From positions 1,946,501 to 2,010,500 of the forward strand of contig NZ_QXDF01000001.1 of assembly GCF_003550175.1 (NCBI RefSeq): a stretch of 64,000 nt of DNA. Direction: 5' to 3'. This document shows, one piece after another, positions 52,352-61,028 of this stretch (positions within the stretch are counted from its first letter, which is position 1; every line of letters starts with the position of its first letter). The notes under the pieces were generated by a model. The model was not told the origin of the DNA. It was given only the letters and a program-made list of their open reading frames with translations, and made no database searches. The DNA comes from Dichotomicrobium thermohalophilum. Its GTDB lineage: Bacteria; Pseudomonadota; Alphaproteobacteria; Rhizobiales; Rhodomicrobiaceae. A program made the position numbers and the translations under genes.

Positions 52352-53797
52352 ATGAGCGGCATCCAACTGCCCGAGCCGGACACGGGCGTGCTCGACCGGC
52401 GCGACGCACTCGTCGCCGGGCTGCAAAGGGTTTCGCCGAACGTCGTCACCGACCCGATCGGACTTGAGGTGTTTGAAGCGGATGCGCTGACCGCGTACCG
52501 CAACGTGCCACTGGCCGTCGTGCTGCCGACATCGACCGAGGAGGTCTCGCGCGTTCTGCGCTTCTGCCACGAGAACGATCTGAACGTGCTGCCGCGCGGC
52601 GCGGGCACCTCGCTCAGCGGCGGCGCGCTGCCGATGAAGGACACCGTTGTCGTCGGCATCAGCAAGATGAACCAGGTGCTGGACATCAACCTGGATGACC
52701 GCGTCGCGCGGGTGCAGACCGGTATCACCAACCTGGGCATCTCCAACGCCGTCTCGGAACTCGGCTTTTTCTACGCGCCCGACCCCTCAAGCCAGCTGGC
52801 CTGCACGCTGGCCGGCAACATCGCCATGAATTCCGGCGGCGCGCACTGCCTGAAATATGGCGTCACGACCAACAACATCCTCGGCATGACCGTCGTCATG
52901 ATGGACGGTGAGATCGTCGAGTTCGGCGGCGATTTCCTCGATCCGCACGGCTATGACTTCCTGGGCCTGATGACCGGATCGGAAGGGCAATTCGGCATCG
53001 TGACCGAGGCGACCGTTCGCATCCTGCCCAAGGCCGAGGGTGAGCGGCCCATGCTCATGGGCTTTAATTCTGCGGAGGACGCCGGCGGTTGCGTCGCGGC
53101 GATCATCGGCGCAGGCATCGTGCCGGTAGCGCTGGAATACATGGACCGCCCTGCCATCAAGATCTGCGAGGACTTCGCGGGCGCGGGTTATCCGCTTGAT
53201 GTCGAGGCCCTTTTGATCGTCGAGGTTGAAGGCTCGGAAGAGGAAATCGCGGACCTGTTCGGGCGCATCCGCGAGATCGCCAAGGACTTCAACCCGACCG
53301 AGATGCGCGAAGCGCAGAGTGCCGAGGAAGCGGCAGCCATCTGGCGCGGGCGCAAATCGGCTTTCGGCGCGATGGGCCGCATTTCGGATTACATGTGCAT
53401 GGACGGCGTGATCCCGTTGAGCACCCTGCCCAAGGCGCTGTCCGAGGTCAGTCGCATTTGCCAGCATTACGGGCTGGGGGTGGCCAACATCTTTCACGCC
53501 GGCGACGGCAACCTGCACCCGCTCATCATGTTCAACGCCAACGACCCGGACGAAAAGGACCGCGCTGAGCGCTGCGGCGGCGATATCCTTGAGGCCTGCG
53601 TCGAGCTCGGCGGTTGCCTGACTGGGGAACACGGCGTTGGAATCGAAAAGCGTGACCTGATGACGACCCAGTACAATCGCACCGATCTCGAACAGCAGAT
53701 CCGGGTCAAGACAGTGTTCGACCCGGACTGGCGCTTGAATCGCGGCAAGGTGTTCCCGCTCGACATGCAGCCCGGGAATGGCAGCCCCCATGCTTGA
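52352..53797 (+). CDS. glcD: Glycolate oxidase FAD subunit GlcD
   Basis: A 481-residue FAD-linked subunit of glycolate dehydrogenase, which oxidises glycolate to glyoxylate. FAD-binding motif LPRGAGTSLSGGALP near residue 82, substrate-domain motifs HAGDGNLHPLI and TGEHGVGIEK near the C-terminus. ATG 52352 has GGGAGG 8 nt upstream, preferred to ATG 52322. It overlaps glcE by 8 nt. Confidence 0.94.
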   Translation: MSGIQLPEPDTGVLDRRDALVAGLQRVSPNVVTDPIGLEVFEADALTAYRNVPLAVVLPTSTEEVSRVLRFCHENDLNVLPRGAGTSLSGGALPMKDTVVVGISKMNQVLDINLDDRVARVQTGITNLGISNAVSELGFFYAPDPSSQLACTLAGNIAMNSGGAHCLKYGVTTNNILGMTVVMMDGEIVEFGGDFLDPHGYDFLGLMTGSEGQFGIVTEATVRILPKAEGERPMLMGFNSAEDAGGCVAAIIGAGIVPVALEYMDRPAIKICEDFAGAGYPLDVEALLIVEVEGSEEEIADLFGRIREIAKDFNPTEMREAQSAEEAAAIWRGRKSAFGAMGRISDYMCMDGVIPLSTLPKALSEVSRICQHYGLGVANIFHAGDGNLHPLIMFNANDPDEKDRAERCGGDILEACVELGGCLTGEHGVGIEKRDLMTTQYNRTDLEQQIRVKTVFDPDWRLNRGKVFPLDMQPGNGSPHA

Positions 53798-55016
53798 CGG
53801 GTTCATGCCCGGCTCGGAAGACGAGCTTGCCGCCTTCATTGCACACTCCGCGGAGGCGCAGACGCCCGTGGAGGTTTGCGGCAACGGCACCAAGCGCGCC
53901 ATTGGAAGGCCGGTCCAGACCGCCGGAAAGATCGGCACCGGCAACCTCACCGGCGTGACGCTCTATGAGCCGTCAGAGCTGGTGATCGCCGCGCGCGCCG
54001 GCACGCCGCTTTCCGAGGTCGAGGCCTTGCTTGACGAACACAACCAGATGCTCGCCTTCGAGCCGGCTGACATGACGCCGCTGACCGGCAAGAGCGACGT
54101 GGCCGAGCCGCCGACCATCGGCAGCGTCTTTGCGACGAACACGTCCGGCTCACGCCGGGTCCTGCGCGGCGCCGCGCGCGATCATCTGCTTGGCGTTCGC
54201 GCGGTCAACGGTCGCGGCGAAACAATCAAGTGGGGCGGCCGCGTGATGAAGAACGTCACAGGCGTCGACCTCGCGCGCGGCTTGTCCGGGTCCTGGGGCA
54301 CGCTGGCGGTAATGACCGAAGTCACCATGAAGGTGCTGCCCAAGCCGGAAGACACGCGCACGCTGATGCTGTTCGGCCTGCCGGACGAGGCGGCGATTGC
54401 ACTTTGTTGCGCAGCGATGGGCACACCCTACGAGGTCTCCGCCGCCATCCACATCCCGGCTTCGATGGCGGCGCGGCTAAGCAACCAGGAACTCGGTGGA
54501 CTGGGCCGCGCGATCACCGCGCTGCGGCTGGAAAACTTTCCCGAGTCGACGCAGGCGCGCGCCGAAAAGCTGGAACAGCAGATCGGAACCTTCGGCGAGG
54601 TCTACACCATCGGCAACGAGCCATCGCTGGAATTCTGGCGCGATGTGCGCGAGTTGCGTTTCCTCACCGGCAGCCAGTTCCCGCTATGGCGCATCACGAC
54701 CGCGCCGAGCCGGGCCGTAGGCATGGTCAATGCGATCCGCGCGCAACTCGACTGTCAGGCGGCCTATGACTGGTCGGGCGGGCTGGTCTGGCTGGAGCTG
54801 GCACCGTCGCGCGATGCGGACGCAACCGATCTGCGACGGATCATCGCGGATTTCGAAGCGCACGCCACCCTGATCCGCGCGCCGCTGGCAATGCGTTCCG
54901 CCGTCGAGGTGTTTCACCCGCTGCCGGCCGCGAACATGACGCTGTCGCAGAAGCTCAAGGCCGCCTTCGACCCCGCCGGCATCCTTAATCCCGGCCGCAT
55001 GTATCCAGAGGTCTGA
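53790..55016 (+). CDS. glcE: Glycolate oxidase subunit GlcE
   Basis: A 408-residue second FAD-binding subunit with PVEVCGNGTKRAIGRP, LTGVTLYEPSELVIAARAG and TLAVMTEVTMKVLPKPE. It is shorter and more divergent than GlcD, as usual. ATG 53790 overlaps the glcD stop; ATG 53778 is an alternative. It is followed by glcF after 7 nt. Confidence 0.93.
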   Translation: MLDGFMPGSEDELAAFIAHSAEAQTPVEVCGNGTKRAIGRPVQTAGKIGTGNLTGVTLYEPSELVIAARAGTPLSEVEALLDEHNQMLAFEPADMTPLTGKSDVAEPPTIGSVFATNTSGSRRVLRGAARDHLLGVRAVNGRGETIKWGGRVMKNVTGVDLARGLSGSWGTLAVMTEVTMKVLPKPEDTRTLMLFGLPDEAAIALCCAAMGTPYEVSAAIHIPASMAARLSNQELGGLGRAITALRLENFPESTQARAEKLEQQIGTFGEVYTIGNEPSLEFWRDVRELRFLTGSQFPLWRITTAPSRAVGMVNAIRAQLDCQAAYDWSGGLVWLELAPSRDADATDLRRIIADFEAHATLIRAPLAMRSAVEVFHPLPAANMTLSQKLKAAFDPAGILNPGRMYPEV

Positions 55017-55023
55017 CGACGAC

Positions 55024-56388
55024 ATGGAAACCGAATTCAAGCCCGAACAGCTTGTCGACCCCAACATCCGCGAGGCCAACCAGATCCTGCGTAGCTGCGT
55101 GCATTGCGGGCTGTGTACCGCGACCTGCCCGACCTACGTGCTGCTCGGCGACGAACGCGACAGCCCGCGCGGGCGCATCTACCTGATGAAGAAGATGTTC
55201 GAGGGCGGGCACGACGCAACGCCCGAAGTGCGCACGCACATCGACCGCTGCCTGTCCTGCCTGTCCTGCATGACCACCTGCCCCAGCGGCGTCGACTACA
55301 TGCATCTGGTCGACAAGGCGCGCGTGCATATTGAAAAGACCTCGCGCCGGCCGCTCAAGGACCGGCTGATGCGCAAGCTGCTCGCCGCTGTCGTGCCCTA
55401 CCCGTCGCGGTTCCGCTGGTCGGTGCGCGGGGCGAAACTGGCCAAGCCGTTCAAGGGGCTGATCAGCGCGCTCGGGCTGAAGGAGCTGCGCGCGATGCTC
55501 GACCTCGCGCCCGGCAGGCTGCCGTCACGGCGCGGCCCCGCCTACGGCACGATCGCCCCCGAAGGCCCGCGCCGCGGCCGGGTGATCCTGCTGCGCGGCT
55601 GCGCCCAGACCGTTCTGCGTCCGCAGATCAATGACGCCGCGATCCGCCTGCTCACGCGTAACGGGATCGAGGTGGTGATGCCGAAGGCCGAAGGCTGCTG
55701 CGGCGCGCTGGTGCATCACATGGGCCGGGAAGCCGACGGCATGGCGCAAGCGCGGCAGAACATCGACGCCTGGGAGAGCGTCATGGCCGACGGGCCGGTC
55801 GATGCCATCGTGATCTCGGCTTCCGGCTGCGGCACGACTGTCAAGGATTATGGCCACATGCTCGCGCACGATCCCGAATATGCCGAGCGTGCGGAGAAGG
55901 TCGCCGGGCTGGCCCGCGACATCAGCGAATATCTGACCGAGATCACCCTTGATCCGCCGACGGCCTGGACGGACATCAAGGTCGCTTATCATTCCGCCTG
56001 CTCCATGCAGCACGGTCAGCGCATCACCAAGCAGCCGCGCAAGCTCCTGAGCGATGCGGGCTATTCGGTACTGGATATCCCGGAGGGGCATCTGTGCTGT
56101 GGCTCGGCCGGAACCTACAACATGCTGCAGCCGGAGATTTCCGGCCTGCTGAAAAAGCGCAAGCAGGACAACATCGCCAAGACGAAGCCTGACTGCGTGG
56201 CAACCGGGAATATCGGCTGCATGACCCAGCTCGAAGGCCCGGATCAGCCGCCGATCCTGCACACCGTTGAACTGCTCGACTGGGCGCATGGCGGGCCGTG
56301 CCCGGAGGAGATCAGACATCTGAGCCATCGACGTCGGACGGTGCAGTCGCTGTTCACGCCCGATGTGCCGCTTGAACGGGTCAGCTAG
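55024..56388 (+). CDS. glcF: Glycolate oxidase iron-sulfur subunit GlcF
   Basis: A 454-residue subunit with two N-terminal [4Fe-4S] motifs (CVHCGLCTATCPTYV near 28 and CLSCMTTCPSGVDYM near 82) and two CCG domains (CCGALVHHMG near 227 and CCGSAGTYN near 359). It passes electrons from GlcDE to the quinone pool. Its end overlaps the convergent DUF262 gene by 4 nt. Confidence 0.94.
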   Translation: METEFKPEQLVDPNIREANQILRSCVHCGLCTATCPTYVLLGDERDSPRGRIYLMKKMFEGGHDATPEVRTHIDRCLSCLSCMTTCPSGVDYMHLVDKARVHIEKTSRRPLKDRLMRKLLAAVVPYPSRFRWSVRGAKLAKPFKGLISALGLKELRAMLDLAPGRLPSRRGPAYGTIAPEGPRRGRVILLRGCAQTVLRPQINDAAIRLLTRNGIEVVMPKAEGCCGALVHHMGREADGMAQARQNIDAWESVMADGPVDAIVISASGCGTTVKDYGHMLAHDPEYAERAEKVAGLARDISEYLTEITLDPPTAWTDIKVAYHSACSMQHGQRITKQPRKLLSDAGYSVLDIPEGHLCCGSAGTYNMLQPEISGLLKKRKQDNIAKTKPDCVATGNIGCMTQLEGPDQPPILHTVELLDWAHGGPCPEEIRHLSHRRRTVQSLFTPDVPLERVS

Positions 56389-58073
56389 GGGCACCGCCAG
56401 ATCTTGATCGCGAGCCCGGCCATCCAGTTTTGCCGGCGGCCTATCGCATCCGCCGTCCAACGCGGCTCGTCGGCGATCATCCGCGTGATCTCCAGCGCCT
56501 CCTGTGCGAAAGCGTCGCGCTTCACCTCATATGGCTGGTTGCCAAGCTCACGGTTCAGGTTGGTCGTCAGCAGCGTCATGTTGCCCAGCCGGTGCACATA
56601 TTTCTCCGGACCGCCAGGGAAATCCTTCCGCTCGACCGTCCAATTGCGCTGAAACCGCTTGGGCAGGATGTGCTCCAGATCGGTGATCGGGTGGCCTTGG
56701 GCCGCTCCATCCACGCCCGAGATCTGGTCGTTCAGCTTGTTGAGGACATAGCGCGCCAGCCCATTGTAGCGGATCGCCCTGCGCGAAAACGCCGAATGAA
56801 ACTGGCTGTCATCGGGATAAAGCGGGCTCAGGAACTGGCGGAAGATTTCCTCAGCGTCAACGCGTCCGCTCTCGCGGATATGCTGCGCCGCCGCGATCAA
56901 CACGGGCAGCAACGCCGACGGGCTAAGGTTGCAGATCGTCGTGTAGCGAAAGGTGAAACTGATCAGCATGTCGAGCAGATCGGGAAAGCCCTCGCGGTCC
57001 GTCTCAAGCGCCGCAAGCAACACGACAAAGATCTGGTCCGATCTCAGCAGCCGCAGGCAGTCAATCCGCTCTCGCAGCCAGGGCTGGCGTTCCGGACCGT
57101 AGGCGGCCCAGATGCGGCTGTTCGGGTCGCGCAGCGAGTCGTAATACTCTGACGCCGAACACAGCTCCTCCGTATAGGCGGCCACGGTCTGAGGTGTGCT
57201 CACCGCCCGCTTGATGTCGGGATAAAGCCCCGCGCGGCTTGTCATGCCACGGCTTGACAGCCAGTGATGGCGCACGAACTTCAACAGCCGCTCGCCGCCG
57301 AGATTCCCCTCGATCGTCTCCCAGTCCGCCTGCGTGTCTTTCAGATGCGGGCCGGCAGCCGCCAGCAGGTGGTTCTTGAGTAGGTCGGATTCCGACAGCG
57401 ACAGGCCGCGATCGTTCAGCGTCTCAAACAGAACAAAGGCGTCGTAGTCGCTGCGCACATCCAGCCGGATGATATAGATTTTCTCGTCAATCGCCTTCAG
57501 AACCGCGCGGGCGAGGTCTTGGGGGGTCCAGTCACGCGCGGTGAAGCTCTGCAACTGGCGATGCATGAAGCAGAAGCAATCGGCAAGCAGGCGGTTGGAC
57601 AGCGGCAGGGAGTCGTCCCGGCGCATCCGCATCAGCTCATCAACGCGGCTCTCGCCTACGATGTAGCGGTCGTAAAAGCTGCGGTCGGCGCGGTTGAGCA
57701 TGATACGCGGCGCAACGGCATCGGCGGCGGCATCGTCGGCAAGGAGAAAGGCGCGCACGAGCTTCTCCACGCCCTCGGACTGATCCCCTTCGGCAAGGAT
57801 GCTGCGCAGCGCCGCGAGCAGGATGGAAACCGTGATCAGCCGCTGCTGGCCGTCAATAACGATCGGCCCCTCAGGGTCGCAATGCCGGACGACGATCGCG
57901 CCGAGAAAATAATCGCCGTCATCTTCCGCAAAAATGTTGAAGATATCACGCCAGAATATTTCGACGTGGTCTTCATCCCATGAATAGTGACGCTGGAAGC
58001 GGGGCACGACAAACGCCCTCTCGCCTCGGAGAAACCGCCCGAGGGAGGTAACTTCACTCGAAACAGGCGCCAT
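56385..58073 (-). CDS. DUF262-DUF1524 (GmrSD/SspE-type) nuclease-like defence protein
   Basis: A 562-residue fusion. The N-terminal DUF262 (ParB-like NTPase fold) has YSWDEDHVEIFW, YFLGAIVVRH and the motif IDGQQRLITVSILLAAL near residue 72. The C-terminal DUF1524 HNH-like nuclease has LEHILPKRF, then GNMTLLTTNLNRELGN near 500. This architecture occurs in type IV modification-dependent restriction (GmrSD), SspE and BrxU. No partner genes (ssp, BREX or methylase) are adjacent, so it looks like a solitary anti-phage enzyme. Target modification cannot be predicted. Confidence 0.88.
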   Translation of the reverse strand: MAPVSSEVTSLGRFLRGERAFVVPRFQRHYSWDEDHVEIFWRDIFNIFAEDDGDYFLGAIVVRHCDPEGPIVIDGQQRLITVSILLAALRSILAEGDQSEGVEKLVRAFLLADDAAADAVAPRIMLNRADRSFYDRYIVGESRVDELMRMRRDDSLPLSNRLLADCFCFMHRQLQSFTARDWTPQDLARAVLKAIDEKIYIIRLDVRSDYDAFVLFETLNDRGLSLSESDLLKNHLLAAAGPHLKDTQADWETIEGNLGGERLLKFVRHHWLSSRGMTSRAGLYPDIKRAVSTPQTVAAYTEELCSASEYYDSLRDPNSRIWAAYGPERQPWLRERIDCLRLLRSDQIFVVLLAALETDREGFPDLLDMLISFTFRYTTICNLSPSALLPVLIAAAQHIRESGRVDAEEIFRQFLSPLYPDDSQFHSAFSRRAIRYNGLARYVLNKLNDQISGVDGAAQGHPITDLEHILPKRFQRNWTVERKDFPGGPEKYVHRLGNMTLLTTNLNRELGNQPYEVKRDAFAQEALEITRMIADEPRWTADAIGRRQNWMAGLAIKIWRCP

Positions 58074-58193
58074 GACGCCATAGCCTTTTTCTCAATACGC
58101 AAACCTCGAAAGTCTTATCGGTTACCATATTGAGACAGGCAGTGGCGACCAAAAAGCCGCTCTGTGCACAAGCTGAGCGCGTGGTCCGAGCGG

Positions 58194-59063
58194 CTATTCC
58201 GCCTTCATCTGTTTCATGGCGACTGCGGCAAGCGCCCGCAAGCCGGTCTCTGGAAGCTTGCCGGAGATGACGTAACGGACGCCATCCTGACTCCAGTGCA
58301 CGGAGGTGACCCCACGCTGGCTGACGGCGGAGAGCCCCGCTTCCGGCCCGCCCGACATCACGTACAGCGACACCAATCCGCTGTCCGCGCCGGCATAGCT
58401 GAGCTGCATCATGCGGCTGCCCCTATAGCTGAGCACCTGGCCGCGGCGAAACGTCAGCGCATGATCCGGGAAGCTGGGCACCTTCAGCGGCTTGTTGAGG
58501 ATACGCGAAAGCTGCAGCTCGACCAGGTCGCGGTTGGTCTGGCTTTCGGGATCGGCGGCGATCGAGCCCGTGGTAAAATGGGAATGCAGTCGCGCGACAT
58601 CCGCGGCCCACTGGTTCGCCGGTGCGGGCACTCGCGCGTCGATCTTCTCGACGGCCGGATCGCTGTTCAACCGCATCCACTTGCCGGCGCCATAACCGAT
58701 GACCGCGGCGAGAACCGAAAGAACCCCGGCCCAGAGCAGCAGTTTCGCCAAAGAGCGGCGCGGCGCTTTGACAGGCGGCTCGCTACTTTCGGTGTGGAGT
58801 TCAATACCCTGCGCCGGCGCCTGGGCGGACTGGCCCTGCGGACTGCGCGCCTGGGCCGGGCGCTGGGGGCGCGACGTACTGCGCGTGCGCCGCGCCAGCG
58901 TCTCGAAGGTCTGGATAAGGTAGCTCTGGCTCGTCTTGAGGCGTTCGACGCGCGCGCGCAACTCGTCACTGGCGCCGACCATGCGCTCGACCGACTGCGC
59001 CTGCGGCCTCCCGAGCTGGCCGTCCAGATAGGCCAACAGCAACTCATCGGAAAGCTGGCTCAT
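58194..59063 (-). CDS. Membrane anti-sigma factor
   Basis: A 289-residue anti-sigma candidate. The N-terminus SDELLLAYLDGQLG is the common anti-sigma opening, but the zinc-binding His/Cys motif is absent. One membrane span lies near LAKLLLWAGVLSVLAAVIGYGAG (about 104-126), followed by a periplasmic domain of about 160 residues. ATG overlaps the sigma stop (ATGA), as is typical of sigma/anti-sigma pairs. Confidence 0.85.
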   Translation of the reverse strand: MSQLSDELLLAYLDGQLGRPQAQSVERMVGASDELRARVERLKTSQSYLIQTFETLARRTRSTSRPQRPAQARSPQGQSAQAPAQGIELHTESSEPPVKAPRRSLAKLLLWAGVLSVLAAVIGYGAGKWMRLNSDPAVEKIDARVPAPANQWAADVARLHSHFTTGSIAADPESQTNRDLVELQLSRILNKPLKVPSFPDHALTFRRGQVLSYRGSRMMQLSYAGADSGLVSLYVMSGGPEAGLSAVSQRGVTSVHWSQDGVRYVISGKLPETGLRALAAVAMKQMKAE

Positions 59064-59641
59064 GCCACCTGCCCCGCTGCCTCCTGCGCCGCGCCGGTTT
59101 CGGCATCGGCGGTTTGTGCCTCACCCTGCGCCGGAGCGCGGCCATCGCGACGATCCAGCCAGTGACCGACCGCGACATGCCCGCGCGCAACCCGCGTCAT
59201 GACGACCTGGACTGTGGTGTCGAACACCTCCGCCGCCTCGTCATAGGAAAGCCCTTCGCCATAGACCAGCAGCAGCGTTGCACGCTGCTGCGGCGGCAGG
59301 TCGGCGATGACCTGCGCCAGACCCTTGTGGCGCGCAGCGGCGTCGGGCGTATTCGCCGGCAGCGCGAAGCAGCGTGGATCGGCGCGACCCGCTGTCTCCG
59401 GCGCTGCGTTTGCGGTGCGCTTCATCCAGAGCGCATGCGCCTCGCGGTAGGCTTCGAGCATCAACTCTGCGGGCGCGCGTTCCGTATCCTCGCCGCCCTT
59501 CAGATTGGCAATCGCAGCCTGCGCCAGCCCGGCTCCCGCACGCATCGACCCCGTCAAGGCGATGGCAAAGGCGCGCAAGCGCGGATAAAGCCAGCGTTCG
59601 CTGCTGGCAGCCGTCACGGCATCACCTGCTCCGCTCATCAT
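59060..59641 (-). CDS. ECF-type sigma factor
   Basis: A 193-residue sigma-70 family factor. Region 4 is clear: IADLPPQQRATLLLVYGEGLSYDEAAEVFDTTVQVVMTRVARG. Region 2 is weak but LRAFAIALTGS and a helical block are in place. The C-terminus is acidic and low complexity. Together with the anti-sigma gene it forms a signalling pair; signal and regulon unknown. Confidence 0.85.
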   Translation of the reverse strand: MMSGAGDAVTAASSERWLYPRLRAFAIALTGSMRAGAGLAQAAIANLKGGEDTERAPAELMLEAYREAHALWMKRTANAAPETAGRADPRCFALPANTPDAAARHKGLAQVIADLPPQQRATLLLVYGEGLSYDEAAEVFDTTVQVVMTRVARGHVAVGHWLDRRDGRAPAQGEAQTADAETGAAQEAAGQVA

Positions 59642-60074
59642 TCCACCTGTTCGCCCGCATTTGAGGAAAAAGGATCACTGATAATTAAGGCGAGTGTAGG
59701 AAGATAAGGTTTACAACTTGTGAACGTGCTGTGGGCGGCAAGTTAGCGTGGCGATATCGGCTGGGGACAGCCACAAGAACCACTTGCCATCTATTCGCCG
59801 CATTGCCGGTGTTTTTTAAACCATGGAGAAGCATAACAAGACGACACTGAGAAAGTTACGATGAATGGGGGACACCGCCGAAGCGTTTTCATCCACGTCA
59901 ACCTCAGTAGAAACGGGGTGGAGCGGCGGTTTTTACTGTATGGGTGCCCGTTGAAGCAACACCGAATCGCTCAAGGCCTGACCCAGGCTGCGACGAACGG
60001 AGTTTGTATCTGATTCCCGGCGTGAGACGGACACTCCAGTCATTTCTCGTAATGGTACTAGAGAGGCAGGACCT
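59642..60074. other. Intergenic region between sigma and methyltransferase genes
   Basis: About 430 bp without a credible gene. It is AT-richer than its neighbours around 59690-59830. Divergent promoters for the sigma operon and the methyltransferase-like gene are expected; I do not see a secure ECF -35 GGAAC with a matching -10. Confidence 0.4.
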
Positions 60075-60935
60075 TTGAGCTTGAACACACACTCGCTGGA
60101 GCGCCAATCCGCGCGCGATGACGCGCATTCGGCACCAAGGCAGCGCCCGCGTCTCGCACAGCGCAGGCAAGCAGCGGCCGGCAAACTGAAATCGGCCATC
60201 GGAGCGGCAAAAGTGCGGGCCCGCCCGAGCGGCGCTGCCAAGTCTGCCATCCGCGGCGCGCTTGCCACTCCAGGCACCTTGCGCCGCGCCTATCTGCGCA
60301 TGCTGGCGCCGGCGCATATGCTCTATCGGGACCGCCACGTCGAAAAGTTGCTGTTCAAACCGACCGCGGAAAACCCGTTCAAGACACTCCGCCACGCGGA
60401 TGCCGAGACGGTTTATGACGGTCCGACACCGGGCCAGGTCTTCGACTGGGTCATCCAGGATCTCGACGTGACTCTGCGCGAATGCGCCTTCTTGGATTTC
60501 CGCGCGGGCAATGCGCGCACGCTGCTTTACGCAGCGATGCACGATTTCGAGCGCGTCATCGGTTATGAATACACCGAGGCCGCCTATGATGACGCGCAAC
60601 TGAATGTCAGCCAGTTCCCGCGCACGTACATGAAATGCCGGGACGTCGAGGTGCGGCGGGGCGACCGCGGCGACATCGTGATCCCCGATCAGCCGCTGGT
60701 GCTGTTCTTCCCGAATGCCGCCAAGGAGCGCTTTCTCTCGCTCATGCTTGATCATGTCTCCGCGTCTTACCGGGCGAATCCGCGGCGTATCTACGTCCTG
60801 ATGGAAAATGCCGGCGAGACCGGTGCCGAGGGCTGCGAGGACATCTTCGAGGAGATCAAGTTGCCGGTCGCGACGCGGTTGAAGCTCAAGCTCTTCAGCC
60901 CGGTGGATATCCGCGTCTATCGCTCGCTCGTCTGA
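60075..60935 (+). CDS. Class I methyltransferase-like protein
   Basis: A 286-residue protein. The N-terminal ~85 residues are basic and Ala rich; a Rossmann-like methyltransferase core begins with VFDWVIQDLDVTLRECAFLDFRAGNARTLLYAA (SAM loop DFRAGNA instead of DxGxGxG), then HDFERVIGYEYTEAAYD. The degenerate glycine motif leaves SAM binding uncertain. TTG start at 60075. Target unknown; it is divergent from the sigma gene. Confidence 0.65.
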   Translation: MSLNTHSLERQSARDDAHSAPRQRPRLAQRRQAAAGKLKSAIGAAKVRARPSGAAKSAIRGALATPGTLRRAYLRMLAPAHMLYRDRHVEKLLFKPTAENPFKTLRHADAETVYDGPTPGQVFDWVIQDLDVTLRECAFLDFRAGNARTLLYAAMHDFERVIGYEYTEAAYDDAQLNVSQFPRTYMKCRDVEVRRGDRGDIVIPDQPLVLFFPNAAKERFLSLMLDHVSASYRANPRRIYVLMENAGETGAEGCEDIFEEIKLPVATRLKLKLFSPVDIRVYRSLV

Positions 60936-61028
60936 CCGGCTTACGAAATCGTCATGTGACGCGCCCCTGCCTTGCCTCTTTTCGGCGCGACCCTTGGTCG
61001 CATGCCGAGGGAAGCCAAGGAGGTAGGC

